Positions 23,701 through 33,300 of a stretch of 64,000 bases of DNA are shown piece after piece. The stretch is from the NCBI RefSeq assembly GCF_052857255.1, contig NC_135500.1:107131548-107195547 (forward strand). Direction: 5' to 3'. A program made the translations under genes and the position numbers. The DNA comes from Amblyomma americanum (taxonomy: Eukaryota > Arthropoda > Arachnida > Ixodida > Ixodidae). How positions within the stretch are numbered: position 1 is the stretch's first letter; every line of letters starts with the position of its first letter. A model generated the notes under the pieces. That model ran no database searches. It was not told the DNA's origin and saw nothing but the letters and a program-made list of their open reading frames with translations.

Positions 23701-26700
23701 AATTGGCTGGCCTTGAGTAAGACGGGCTGGTATAACCTGTAATGCTTCACAGTAAGCTTCACAGTGTGTCATGCTTCACATGCGTCGCAGTAAAGGCATA
23801 CCTTACTGTGAAGTGTTACAGGTTGGTAACTATATTCCTGATAGCTTCGCGTTTATTATTATTATTTTTTGAGATTGGATGTCTTGAGAAGCGAAAGATA
23901 TAGAGACCAAGGTAGGGACAGCTCTGATTCTTCGATTCATCAAAATTTTCTTAATGTTTGCTTCACACTTTTGTAACCTATTAATCACGAATGTAAAGAC
24001 GACCACTATGTTATAACAGTCCCATATCTTGATTAGTTCACTAATCTATAGTCGCTAAAGAAACCATCTTAGCAGACAAGGTACCTGAGGTTCGTCAAAC
24101 GGATAGGCTGGATATTGTAGCCTTTTTGCCTGTCTGCATGCATTATCAGCCACAACGCTATTCTTCCCCATTGGTCCTGCATTGAATGCGCACAAGCTGG
24201 CCAGAGCAACACTCCTGCGGTTGCCCACACTGTCCTTGCTAGTGCATAAATACGTTTGTGCGAATTAACGCTGCACGTATTCGACTGGCAAGCTAAAGTG
24301 AAATGATTTGGCGCCTTTCGAGTTTCCACGCGCTTTCTCTACTCGCGGTGCATCGGCTGGAACAGCGAACAACCAATCCAACAGGACAGAGAGCTGGTAA
24401 CAAACAGTGACTAAACAGCGCCTGAAGAAGGTTCAGCGCATCCCCTGTGTCGTCTTTGTATTCCCTATTGCGCTGTTTGAGCAACTAACGCTACTAACTT
24501 AGTAACTTCTCTGCATAGTGAAAGCGCTCCGTGACGAAGTACCCTAGTGCGTTGAGGGGGAGCACTACACTGGCAACTAAATTAGTTTCATTATTGTTTT
24601 AATTAAATTCTATTCCTTTTGAATCATCTTGGCTCATGTTTCTAAAGGAAGCAAATGGGAAAAAAGGCGGGGAGCTTAACCAGAAGGGTGTTCCGGTTCG
24701 CTATCCTGCACTGGGAGAAAAGGAATAGCGGATGTAAGCAGGAAAGGAGAAATACATGAATTTGGGTGCTCTTGTCACCAAAATATCAGCAATGTGACCC
24801 TGCGCCCTCCATGCCACGCAACTAATATGCTTATGTGTTGATCTCCTTACTTAATTTTTCATTGCATTTCGCATGCTCCGTTGGGTGATGATGTACGGCA
24901 TATTGCAAAAGCTCACTGGCCAGTTGGTGACAAAGGCAGTCACCATACCAATCAGGAATAAGGCGCAGCCAACCTGTTTCCGACATAGACCAGTCGAGCT
25001 GCTAGTGGATCAGCTAGGACATGTGACCTATCAGGGGCAGGACGCGAATGCCCCGGCCATTTCATAAAGATGCTGCCTTAAAACCGCAACCCACAAAAGT
25101 TATTTCATTGTGAGACTTAAAAATTGAAGGCTTAAGTCGAGAAGATGCAACCAAGGCAGTGTGCAGTAGCGCCAGAAACCTAGTGTTACTGCCCCGCCGC
25201 GGTGGCTCAGTGGTTAGGGCGCTCGACTACTGATCCGGAGTTCCCGAGCTCGAACCCGACCGCGGCGGCTGCGTTTTTACGGAGGAAAAACGCTAAGGCG
25301 CCCGTGTGCTGTGCGATGTCAGTGCACGTTAAAGATCCCCAGGTGGTCGAAATTATTCCGGAGCCCTCCACTACGGCACCTCTTCTTCCTTGCTTCTTTC
25401 ACTCCCTCCCTTATCCCTTCCCTTACGGCGCGGTTCAGGTGTCCGCCGACATGTGAGACAGATACTGTGTCATTTCCTTTCCCCCAAAGCCAATTTTGAA
25501 TTTTCATTATTACCGCTAACAGGAAGTTTTTGGTTCAGTGCGCCACTGCACATGATGTCGACGCTAACGGGGCCTGGTTTGCCGGCGTTCATGCTATCTC
25601 TCTACGCCGCGTACTAAAGATGAACTTTTTGTTCACAGCATAATAGTTCCTTGAATCTTAAGCGCCACATCTCCGCTACCAATACCAACGCGAACGTTCG
25701 CACGAAGGAATTCGGTATGCTTGTGCCACGACAGCGGCTCTCAACCTTTCTTCACACTGCAACACTCTGCCTGCGCTTTGAAAGGCGGCAAACACAGTCG
25801 TTGGTTTTTTCTCTCTCTGAACGTGCCGAGTCTGTTCATTATTTATTGCTTCCGCCGGCTGAGTCCGATGTCATGAGGTGGAATGCCTGCCGAAGAAGAT
25901 ATATTTAGATGGCAGGTAAACGCGGACACGCCCTTTTGCTGTCTATTTCAGCGAGCTTTAAAGAGCTCTCCCGTAGAGCACGTGCCACTTAGCGGCTTTA
26001 AACCGCACAGACTGCCGCCACATTTCTCTGTTTTTCTCTCTCTCCACCGCAGCGTGCACGAGGAGAGCCATGGCTGGAAGGGCGGCTGGAAGGGCGGCTG
26101 GCACTCGTCCGGAGCCCACGAGGGCCTGCTGGCCAGCCAGGTTGCCGCTGCCGTACACGGCGCCCATCACATCCACGGAGGAGGGGGCAGAGGACGAGGT
26201 GGTCTGAGGCTGCACCACTACCACGGGTCGGCAGCGCAGCAGGCCTCCGAAGCTGCGCCCATCATCGCCGCGGTCCACCACGTCTCCCATTCGGGCAGAG
26301 GGGGCCTGGGCGGCGGAAGCCTGGCTGCAGCCCTGCAGCACGCCTCGAGGCAGTCCGCCCTGGAGGCGGTGCGACACGTCTCCTCGGCTTCGTCGGCCCT
26401 GCAGCACGCTGGCGGCTCCCCGCTGGAAGCCGTGCGCCACGTGACGCACGGCGCTGCTTCGGCTGCCTCGGCGCTGAGCCACCTGCCCGAACAGGTCTGT
26501 GAACATTCTGACAAGTTGCTCGCTTGCCCAAAATACAACGCATTGCTGCTGTGTTGAGCCAATTTGAGTTATAGCAGACCTGGATTGGACTCGAGAATTC
26601 TGATTTTTCAATATTTATTTAAGCAATCATTAGGCTATGTGGTCTCTTACGGTATACAGCAGTTGTACTCATTGTGTATAGGACTTCTTGGTGGGGTGAG

Positions 26701-28074
26701 GCACGGGATCGTTAAAGGGTTGGCCCGCTGCCGCGGCCAGCTTTTGCGCTCCCTTGTTGCTGCACTGCCTTTGTCTTCGGCTGGTCATTCTTGCTATCGG
26801 CTGCCACTGCTCAGGAACGGGCTGGCAGAAGTTGATATCGAACGATAACTAGACACCTGGCACTCAGGTCGTGGTGCAGCCAACGACTTTTGTTTTGCTC
26901 TCCGACCATAGAGTACACTGGTTGGGACCGCTGTCCCCCGTCTCTTCGCTCAGAAATATTTTGAAATTTGCTTTTTTGCGTTCTGTTCTCCTGTTGAGTG
27001 GTCCGTGTCATCGACATATTGGCCTTCTGTCGCACCGCAGCGTAGTTCTGATATTGTGACCTTAAGTTTAATCAGGCTTCTTTTTGCTTTGTACACGTTT
27101 TTTTTAACTGCGAAGATGCCGCATCTTTCATAAACATTGCATCAAGGGCAGCACACACACATTTCTTGAAACCTGCGGCTGTCGCCTCTTAAAACAGCTA
27201 GCCATATCTCCTGTGCTGAATCCATTGCTGTTACCTTTACACGGCAACGTAAAAAGTGGTAGGGGTTTAACGCAGTTAAACCGAGTACACATGCGAAAGG
27301 AGCTGTTCATTCTTCAATTTGAAGGGACACTTAAGCTCCGCCTTAAGCGTAGGACGCTATAAGTTTAGTGGGTTAATGCCCATATACACAACATTAGTCA
27401 TTCTCTACTTAACACTGATAGATGGCGGCAACTCCTTATACCACTACCAGTCCAGTGGCGCATCGGTTTAAGGATGCGCCACTGCACTGTCAGGCGGCTG
27501 TTCCCGTCACAGCCGCCGGTAGGGATTGTGCGACCCATGTTGCGCTTCCCGAACAACCTCTCGCTATCAGTCATTAATTTAACTGCCGCCTGTCTCCCAT
27601 TGGCTATAGCTGGCGCGACGCTCCTCCGAACTCACTCGGGCTTATCTTGACGAGGCAATATAAACAACTGTGCGTTCATTTTATTGCCTCATTATACACA
27701 GTAACACAAAACTCCCGCTCATCACCCTCACCTCGCAGGGGCACTTCCAGCATGCGGTGGCCGTGCCTGCCATCATCAAGTACGCTTCGAGCAGCGGCCA
27801 TGGGTCCTCGGGCCACAAGTCCCACTACGGCAACTACGCGAGCGCCAGCAGCAGCAGCCACTACAGCACGGGCCGCACCAAGAGCCGCTACTCGCCGTCC
27901 TCCTCTTCCTCCTCGTCCTCCAGCTCAGGCTACAAGGCGAGCGGCAGCTACAACAGGCCGTCGTCCGTGCGGGGATCCTCCAGTGGTTCGTCCGGGTCTT
28001 CGAAAGGAAACTCCGGGTACGGATGCTTTGCGCCACCCTGCCTTTACCTGAGGGACCTGCACAATGCGGAATAA
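17473..28074 (+). CDS. Secreted VPxPKP-, Gly/His- and Ser-rich structural protein (four coding exons, 446 aa)
   Basis: Joining 17,473-17,748, 21,935-22,221, 26,053-26,494 and 27,739-28,074 gives 1,341 nt, 446 codons plus TAA. All three introns are GT-AG and their phases (0, 2, 0) agree. Residues 1-16 form a signal peptide (MRRALLLALVAGLASA). Residues 17-35 are Gly/His/Trp-rich. About 45-187 is a Val/Ile-Pro-x-Pro-Lys repeat. 188-335 is Gly/His/Ala-rich with two LEAVRHV repeats. 336-446 is rich in Ser, Gly, Tyr and Lys, and ends with two Cys (CFAPPC). This make-up fits an extracellular structural protein of cuticle, cement or egg/duct lining. I do not recognise the exact family. Only the last exon holds a stop in frame. 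A donor-like GTACGG inside exon 4 (28,016) leaves room for a further exon, and no AATAAA was seen just downstream. Confidence 0.75.
18750..19512. mobile_element. MITE-like element with terminal inverted repeats (~763 bp)
   Basis: The left end AGCCCTGTTTACATGAACCCGA and the complement of the right end (AGCCCTAGCTTTCTACATGAACTCGA) form TIRs. Several internal copies of GTTTACATGA and CCCGAC motifs occur near both ends. There is no transposase frame. It lies in intron 1 of the VPxPKP gene. The target duplication is not clear by eye. Confidence 0.7.
20090..20112. repeat. (CATT)n microsatellite
   Basis: Perfect TCAT tetranucleotide run of about five to six units within intron 1. Confidence 0.9.
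20353..20491. mobile_element. Short PLE-derived hairpin insertion with 12-bp TSD
   Basis: GCCTTGAAGAACCACGTTCC at 20,389 is mirrored at 20,455-20,494, giving a ~40-bp stem with ~25-nt loop. The left flank carries TTGTTGGGCTAGTTGGTGCAT, the terminal motif seen at other PLE ends in this window. GGCAGTCACTAG occurs at 20,341-20,352 and 20,492-20,503 as a direct repeat bounding the insert. The right edge of the stem and the direct repeat overlap by 3 bp. Confidence 0.6.
21278..21886. repeat. Near-perfect palindrome of two head-to-head SINE copies (2 x ~301 bp, 6-nt spacer)
   Basis: 21,278-21,578 is the reverse complement of 21,585-21,886 with only a few differences. Each arm contains a headless Ruka-like SINE body plus about 80 bp of non-SINE flank (GTAGGACGCGGGATCAAGGG...). 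So this is an inverted duplication of a locus, not two independent insertions. It lies 48 bp upstream of exon 2 of the VPxPKP gene. Its transcript would form a stem of about 300 bp. Confidence 0.95.
21935..22221 (+). CDS. VPxPKP gene, exon 2
   Basis: The acceptor TTTGTTCTCTCATAG ends at 21,934. The frame continues the Val-Pro-Lys repeat of exon 1 in phase: VPIPVLKFIPHH, then PVPVKKPFPVPVHVPVPKP and so on. The donor is TTA|GTGAGT at 22,221/22,222, leaving two bases (TA) of a codon. Read without splicing, the same bases give a TAG stop at 22,220-22,222, so intron retention would end the protein at 187 residues. Joining to exon 3 restores TAC (Tyr188). Confidence 0.78.
22222..25191. other. Intron 2 spacer with one small hairpin
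   Basis: AT-rich intronic DNA. An imperfect hairpin lies at 23,736-23,822: CCTGTAATGCTTCACAGTAAG pairs with CTTACTGTGAAGTGTTACAGG, and the loop carries two further CTTCACA repeats. No other element is recognised. Confidence 0.6.
25192..25513 (+). mobile_element. Full-length Ruka-like SINE
   Basis: The tRNA-like head begins CCCCGCCGCGGTGGCTCAGT (A box at about 25,201-25,216). The B-box region GAGCTCGAACCC is degenerate. The body is shared with the other copies (CCGTGTGCTGTGCGATGTCA, CCCAGGTGGTCGAAATTATT) and the tail is ATTATTACC. A weak flanking match (TTACTGC / TTACCGC) may be an eroded target duplication. It sits in intron 2. Confidence 0.9.
26053..26494 (+). CDS. VPxPKP gene, exon 3 (Gly/His/Ala-rich)
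   Basis: A strong acceptor (long pyrimidine tract, CCACCGCAG) ends at 26,052. The exon needs two upstream bases to complete its first codon, which exon 2 supplies. It encodes VHEESHGWKGGWKGGW at residues 189-204, followed by alternating Gly/His and Ala-rich amphipathic segments (AAVHGAHHIHG, IIAAVHHVSHSG, LEAVRHV twice). The donor is CAG|GTCTGT. It has no start or signal peptide of its own, which argues it is an internal exon. Confidence 0.75.
26495..27738. other. Intron 3 with a strong short hairpin
   Basis: 27,453-27,484 is a perfect 12-bp stem (CAGTGGCGCATC / GATGCGCCACTG) with an 8-nt loop, followed at 27,493-27,517 by a second stem (GGCGGCTG / CAGCCGCC). Together with the adjoining TA-rich and CCCATTGGCTATAG sequence this may be an end of an unidentified transposon. 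The rest of the intron shows nothing. Confidence 0.55.
27739..28074 (+). CDS. VPxPKP gene, exon 4 (Ser/Tyr/Gly-rich C-terminus)
   Basis: The acceptor CACCTCGCAG ends at 27,738 and the phase is 0. It encodes GHFQHAVAVPAIIKYASSSG, then long Ser/Tyr/Gly/Lys stretches including a run of about 14 Ser from 27,892 on, and ends GYGCFAPPCLYLRDLHNAE with TAA at 28,072-28,074. The last 19 residues differ in composition from the Ser-rich tract, so the true end could instead be a splice at 28,015/28,016. Confidence 0.7.
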   Translation, partial: GHFQHAVAVPAIIKYASSSGHGSSGHKSHYGNYASASSSSHYSTGRTKSRYSPSSSSSSSSSSGYKASGSYNRPSSVRGSSSGSSGSSKGNSGYGCFAPPCLYLRDLHNAE

Positions 28075-28195
28075 CGTATCAGTTCTCTAGAGTGGGATTG
28101 CGCAGCTAAACTTGTTGAGTGGCTATGCAGCCTAATAGTACAAGATTTCTAGCGAAGCTCCACTTAAGGAAATGGAACAAGGGTGACACGAGGCT

Positions 28196-28400
28196 TTGGT
28201 ACGGTGATAGAAGCAGGTCGTAGACCGTTCGTTGCAGCTGCCTGGTCGTTGCAATTGACAGTTCGTTGATAACTTCAGCTGCCTGACGCCGTCTGGTTTT
28301 GGTACGGTGATACAAACAAGTCGTAGACTGTTCGTTGCAGCAATTTCCGCTGCCTGACGCCACCTGTACCTCATTTAGTCTCGTACACAATTAAGAAATG
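28196..28400. repeat. ~103-bp tandem duplication
   Basis: TTGGTACGGTGATAGAAGCA at 28,196 recurs as TTGGTACGGTGATACAAACA at 28,299. Each is followed by GTCGTAGAC(C/T)GTTCGTTGCAGC and a CTGCCTG(ACGCC) block. It lies just downstream of exon 4. Confidence 0.8.
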
Positions 28401-29397
28401 GCGGTACCTCATTGGTCCAAGCGCAGCAATATTCTCGCTCAAATCAACGAAAAGAAATTAAGGAAAATGATCAGTTGAGAAAATTGCTACGAATGTCTCT
28501 AATACAGAGAGAACACAGAGTTAGAAGAGACCACAGATGTGCGGAAAATACTAGAGATTCAAACAAAATAGAAGTCGTTAGGAATGCTCAACAGCACTAG
28601 GAAAATAGGCATTTAGTTGGAACATTCGAGTGTGAAGTCCCGGGTAGGCTTTAAAAAGGATCACAGAAGAGATATTGGGTCCCGCTGCTTTTCGGTACAG
28701 TGGTTGTGACAACGTTTCGGAAAAAGCGTATGGCGCAGTGTCGTAGCAATGTTTGTTCCAAGGGTCTTATCTGATTTCTTGCTGTAGTTTTAGAAGCCGT
28801 AAAGGCGACAAGCGACAACCACCCGAAACGCTTGGTTCGGTATGACAGTTAATGAAGCTGCTCATGCTTGCCGCTTGTTGTCACACCTGTTTTTGAGATG
28901 ACGAGATTCAAAGGAGAAGATTGCAAAGGAAGAGCAGATTGCAGCAGCGGTAAAATACCACAAGACGCCAATGGCGTTTTAGCCATGGCTGACCTTCGTA
29001 GAGAGGAAGAGGTCTTCGACATGATGTGCGTGCTACCAGTGTAGAGTTTACGCGTAGTATGCGGCCGTTACTTATGCGCGATTTCAGCGCCCCAAATTTT
29101 GCAAGCATTGTGGATATATATATTCGCAACTCGCGGAGAATTGCTGGACAGGACACAAGTGATCCAACTGTGTATGTACGCGCACGCTATTACTTTGTAG
29201 CTACACGTCTTGGCTATCATAGTCAGTCTTCGCGGTTTTAAGCATGCAATTGTTCTAGCAGTCATCAGCGAATTGTGGTAAAATTGACGTCGAAAACAAC
29301 GCAGAATAGGACGCTAACTTCCGTCAGGAATGTGCTCATATACAATTTTTATGTAAGAAAGAAACTCGCCTAGCCCTCCAAATTGACTTCGAACTCT
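28401..29397. other. Spacer
   Basis: No gene or repeat is recognised. AG-rich sequence lies at 28,440-28,600. Confidence 0.5.
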
Positions 29398-29726
29398 GGG
29401 GCCGTAGTCTATGAGCTGTCCATTTTCCATCGTCCGTTTCGAGTCCGTCTGGTCCTCTCTCATTGGCCACTCAGATATACCCGAGGCTTTCAAGCGTCTG
29501 TGGGAAGCGACCCAGCCATTGAGTGGTTGGCAACCTGACCTCTACAGTGTCTGCTTTTCGCAGCCAATGACAGCCAATGGGGATGTCCGGTCGCCACCCA
29601 GCCAATGGCCGGGTTGCTTCCCACAGACGCTTGAAAGCCTCGGGTATATCTGAGTGGCCAATGACAGAGGACCAGACGGACTCGAAATGGACGATGGAAA
29701 ATAGACAGCTTGCAGAATACGGCCCC
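29398..29726. mobile_element. MITE-like element, TIR starting GGGGCCGTA (329 bp)
   Basis: GGGGCCGTAGTCTATGAGCT at the left end is matched by the complement of the right end (GGGGCCGTATTCTGCAAGCT). The arms pair over about 115 bp (29,398-29,515 with 29,610-29,726), including GTCCATTTTCCATCGTCC and the CAAGCGTCTGTGGGAAGC block. It is noncoding. Superfamily and target duplication are uncertain. Confidence 0.8.
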
Positions 29727-29967
29727 TGTACTGCGAATATCCAGCAGCGTGCCCGCCTGGCGCTTTAAATTCCTCGGGCACTAACAGGTGTTTGTATACA
29801 TGAAACGCACTCGCTAGTGGTTGGTTGGTGACAGTAATAACAAGTGCCTCTACACGCCACAAGCCACTCGCAAGAAGCGAGTTAAGATAATTTATAACAC
29901 GTAACGGTGCTTTAAAGGCGCTGGCAGTGTCTACGGGAAAGCACAGATGGCTAGCCTTCTTCCATGT

Positions 29968-30131
29968 AGCCGCGTACAACTCAAGAAAGATGCGGCAAAT
30001 GGCCCTCAAAGGCGGTTCTCCAGCCAGTGGCGTGCAATGGGACTAACCGCAGCGTCACGACAATCGGCCGACGCCATTGGCTGGAAGGCATCCTTTGAGA
30101 GGCATTTTCTGCTTCGTTCTCGAGTTGCGCT
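29968..30131. repeat. Imperfect inverted repeat
   Basis: ATGGCCCTCAAAGGCGGTTC and CCAGCCAGTGGCGT on the left pair with ACGCCATTGGCTGG and CCTTTGAGAGGCATTTTCTG on the right. Outer pairing includes CAACTC...GAGTTG. It is noncoding, and lies between the two neighbouring MITE-like elements. Confidence 0.65.
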
Positions 30132-30146
30132 CGTCTATAGTACGTA

Positions 30147-30357
30147 CAGTCTTTGTTAAAAGTATACAGCCCAGGGGACCTGCTTCTAAGCCTCATAGCG
30201 CAGCTCCTCTTGCATACTCGGGGACCCTAATCTCACGAAGGCGGGATGAACTTAAGACCTCAACCCTCCCAAGCTTAGGACTGTCAAATGTTTTAAACGC
30301 CTCCGTTACATTGCTTGGAAGCAAACCCCTTGGGCTGTATATTTTAGACAAAGACTG
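30147..30357. mobile_element. Tc1/mariner-type MITE (211 bp) with TA target duplication
   Basis: The element begins CAGTCTTTGTTAAAAGTATA and ends with the complement of CAGTCTTTGTCTAAAATATA. Both ends are bounded by TA (30,145-30,146 and 30,358-30,359). TIRs of about 48 bp start with CAGT. TA duplication and CAGT ends are typical of nonautonomous Tc1/mariner derivatives. There is no transposase. Confidence 0.75.
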
Positions 30358-30359
30358 TA

Positions 30360-33300
30360 CATAGGCAGACGTCAAGCATACATAGGCAGACGGCAAGCAG
30401 ATGAACGAGATGAGATGACTGATGGTTACAGGATGGCGGACGGCCTGGCGCGATCACTCCTGCCCGCGCCACTGCACAGTTCGTCGTCTTCTGGTCCGTC
30501 ACAATATAAGCCAATAACATTGGTTACCATTCATGTTTTGTACGACCTTCTTTTGCATAATTGTGCTCGACTGCAGTACTCACGCAACCGCTTGATGGGA
30601 CTGCATTATTCGGGGGCGAGGAAGTGTCATTAAAATTCAGAGCACAACGCTGGACTGATACCGGGACAGAGAATGCGCTCGAATGATTGGTAACAGCAGC
30701 TTTACGCGACCGCACGTGAACGCTAAAGGACTTCTGAACATGTCTGCAAGGCCGACCTAAGAAGAAAAGTAGACGAACACCGACCTATAAGCATACCTAT
30801 GACGTAATCGGGACTGATTCTAAGAATTGAGGCTAGCAGAGTTTACGACCCGTCCTAAAATGAGCGACGTCGGTTTAACTGGCACATATATACACTCTCA
30901 GTGTACACAAATATTTAAGATATCGCAACTTCGCGCGCTGGTACGTTGTGTGAAAGTTGAGTTGTGGGAAGAGACCTCATATTTTGATGCTGTGTTCAAC
31001 TTCGCAGGTATCAAGTCGTCGCGCAGGTGGACATCGACCTTTCTGGAAAACACTGAGACCAGATGGCGTCCGACTGTCACCGCATTCCCGGCCTTCAAAC
31101 AGCATTGGACCATGTCATAAGCGACAGGAATATGTTGACGAATGACGCGGTCTCTGCGAGCGGAGAACTGTTGACTCATTTCTTGTATAATCTGTCGGTA
31201 TAAGTGCGATCTGAGAACAATGGTTTGCGTCTCTCGTTGCACTGGTTCAGTGCGCAAGGATGGGACGTTGCTAGCATTTAAAGTTTCTCTCTCTGCACTA
31301 CTCCTTATTTGAAGAGATTCACCTGTCTGTCAACAGGCTCTGAACTGCACTTTGGAACAAAATGCAGAGATTAGGTAATCATGAGCTACTTCTTAAGCAC
31401 TGATTCAAAAACCTTAGAAGGATTTATTTTTAAGGCCATTTTACAAAAGGTCATCTGTTCACCTAATACTTTCTCGCCCACATGTAAGTTTCATCCGTCT
31501 CGCCTAATGCTTTGACATTTCCTCGCTGTGAAAACTATTATCCACTTTTGACACCCTTCTTTTTCGTGCTCCTTACGTTTTCCTGTTTCTTGCAGACGCA
31601 AGCAGGCATGAAAATCAGTATTTCTTTAGCAAGCCTCTGAGAGAAACTTGCGTTAGCGACAAGTAATCTGTTCCCAATAAGAACTTTTCATCGTTTTGTT
31701 TTTTCTCAGGCTAACGTCAACCACTTCCTTGATTACATATCATGCTATCACGCCTCATGGTTTTTCGAGCAGCTAAAGTCTAAGAATCTCACGGTGCATT
31801 TTCATAACATCTTCATAAAGGCATTTAGCGAGGTCAGGCACCCGCTTAATTTCACGCTGTTGCGTCATACCGACTTTACACCGTCCGACAGCTCACTCCG
31901 AGAACTAAGGTGTACGTTTTACTCCTTTCGGCGCGTCTTCTCTTAGATCAAAGAACTTCTGGGAACTAGAATACGTTCAACTCGAGTAAACAACGGCTTG
32001 ACAGATAGGCCGGGTAGTCCTAGCGCTCTGTACTCTTCAGAGGTACAATTGCTCCAAAAAATTGCTGTTTTTTAAAGCTTATGCAAATAAGGAGGCCCCA
32101 TGAAGCAGAAATCGGTGACAAGTTTATTGTGAAAAGAGTCATGCGCCCCCAGTGTTTACGGATAGTAATTTTGTGCCGTGATCGCATAACGAATATACAC
32201 TACATACAAGCGCGATCCTACGTTTAAGGGATAAATCTCAACGTTGAATGCACTAAACGACAGCGACGCCCTATTTTTATGTGGCGCAAGAATGTGTTGC
32301 ATCAAGTGAGGAAAAGCTGCTCCTTCAGCGGGTTCTGCAAGACAGCGAAATGTTAGTTCACCTGCAATGGAATGGTGGAAATTGGGGAGCCCAGGCGTTG
32401 AGCTCAGGGGCTTATGAGCCTGTGTGCCAAACATTAATAGCAGCCCTGACGCAGTGGCAAGGACATGCAACGACCAACCGCTGGGCACTTGCGAAAGCGT
32501 GCTGCTGTCCAGGCGAGTTCAGGTCTGGTCACCTTACGGCTAACTCTAATAACAAATTAATATTTGATGTTTACGAGTGACCATTGAGCTCGTTTGTATT
32601 GCTAATTTTTTTAGCTGTAACCGCTGTGTGTTATCAGCAGGCATTGAGCACCGATTTTTCATCAGACGAAATCTGTCGAGTGGACAACCTGAAGTTAACC
32701 GCAGCAACGACGTCGTCAGACAGCACAGGGCTCATGCCAGCTTTGCGTGCCAGTTAAATGACTCCGACATAAGAAACCTAAAAAGCTTGTAACAGTAAAG
32801 AACGCCTACCTTTTGGCAAAATGTTTATTGTTTGTCAAGACGAGCAGGTTTGTGGAGTATCTTCGCGAAAGTACTACGCTTGTCACTCTAACTGGACCCT
32901 AATACATGCGAAAACAGCGGAATGCTTTCGTTGGTGATAACTGCCAGAAGATTTTACTCCATTGCTGAATTAATTGACCGCTTACTGCGAGTTATGCCGC
33001 TTAATTCAGTGGAGTCTTTTTTCTTCCTTCACTCGCGCTTCGCGGGTGAGAGTGCACGTTTGTTCAGGCAGTTATCTGCAACGTGTTCTGTACTGTCTTC
33101 GAAGTCTTTCTGAATCCACCCATAATACCTGCGGTTTTGCAGCGAAATGAAGTGACCAACATGAATTCACGCTAACGGTGCGAAAAAATAGGAAAAAAAA
33201 GACTGCTTCGATCGGATCGGAATAATTAGCGATTAGTTCTTAATCGCCCCGTTAAAGTGGGCAAAAGCGTGCAGCCGTTACGTATTCTGGAAGCGATTGG

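Noticed and set aside
25192..25270. Possible tRNA gene (A and B boxes)
   Set aside because: The same head recurs at other loci fused to a common body and tail, so these are SINE heads; a complete cloverleaf with correct acceptor stem is not formed.
25883..26052. Upstream extension of exon 3 with its own ATG at 25,883
   Set aside because: The extension has no signal peptide and includes the pyrimidine tract and acceptor CAG before 26,053; exon phase fits exon 2, so it is intron.
26218..26611. Minus ORFs of 93-217 codons over exon 3
   Set aside because: Antisense shadows of the GC-rich Gly/His coding exon.
30898..31257. 119-codon minus ORF
   Set aside because: Start is a usable ATG-free context, no domain recognised, and no convincing splice or poly(A) signals; length is within chance.
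32156..32488. Minus ORF with a signal-peptide-like start
   Set aside because: The first codon is GTG, not ATG, and no acceptor was confirmed to supply a start.
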